DNA of 6,710 nucleotides. Origin: Candidatus Binatia bacterium (GTDB lineage Bacteria; Desulfobacterota_B; Binatia; UBA9968). Position numbers and translations under genes: made by a program. Below, one piece after another: positions 6,638 through 6,710 of the stretch; the stretch's first letter is position 1; every line of letters starts with the position of its first letter. The stretch is taken from contig JAICHC010000161.1 in assembly GCA_025922795.1 (NCBI GenBank), positions 1 through 6,710 of the forward strand. Reading direction: 5' to 3'. The notes beneath the pieces were generated by a model. That model worked only from the letters and a program-made list of their open reading frames with translations. It was not told the origin of the DNA and did no database searches.

Positions 6638-6710
6638 CCCTGGCCAATCATCCAACCACCGCTTCATAATCTGGCACGGCGAAATTAGGGGGTACTCTAG
6701 GTATCGCTCG
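6638..6710. other. Right edge, no supported gene
   Basis: These 73 bp hold no recognisable coding sequence. A minus-strand frame entering from the right edge stays open for 33 codons (6608-6709) and ends inside the direct repeats, but it resembles no known protein. If the repeats mark an insertion-sequence end, this is the outermost interior of that element. Confidence 0.3.

Noticed and set aside
6608..6709. Minus-strand partial frame of 33 codons entering from the right edge
   Set aside because: It has no recognisable protein similarity, ends inside the direct repeats, and a frame this short is expected by chance.
1..6710. CRISPR arrays, tRNA or rRNA genes
   Set aside because: I saw no regularly spaced repeats of the right length and no tRNA or rRNA signatures on either strand.

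Overview
The window is about 57-60% G+C by eye and every convincing gene lies on the minus strand. It looks like a Gram-negative bacterial chromosome. The nadK-recN pair and the divergent DUF255 protein would suit an uncultured deltaproteobacterium-like lineage (Desulfobacterota or Binatia type), but this is only an impression from family resemblance and no marker gene fixes the taxon.

In the direction of transcription (right to left), the right edge (6463-6710) has no supported gene. It holds two 15-bp direct repeats, 25 bp apart, that look like transposase-binding repeats at one end of an insertion sequence. Next is a DUF255 (YyaL/SPATA20-type) thioredoxin-fold protein (4969-6462), then a 223-bp spacer, then a patatin-like phospholipase (start best placed at 4745, stop at 3561). 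After 78 bp comes a 665-residue multidomain protein (1485-3482): an N-terminal nucleoside-deoxyribosyltransferase/TIR-like Rossmannoid domain, a TPR-S-like helical middle and a C-terminal SLOG nucleotide-binding domain. A 136-bp gap with a possible promoter precedes NAD kinase (nadK, 497-1348). After 13 bp follows the start of recN (1-483), which is cut by the window edge.

The ordinary part is nadK-recN, a common bacterial gene pair for NADP synthesis and double-strand-break repair. The interesting part is the patatin plus deoxyribosyltransferase-like/TPR-S/SLOG pair. Patatin is a known membrane-degrading effector (CapV) of CBASS anti-phage immunity. SLOG and TIR/deoxyribosyltransferase-like domains are known as sensors or effectors that bind or cleave nucleotides in prokaryotic conflict systems. 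No CD-NTase is present in the window, so this pair may be a compact two-gene, CD-NTase-independent abortive-infection system, with the multidomain protein as sensor or signal-maker and the patatin as killer. That role is inferred from domains and adjacency; nothing here proves it.
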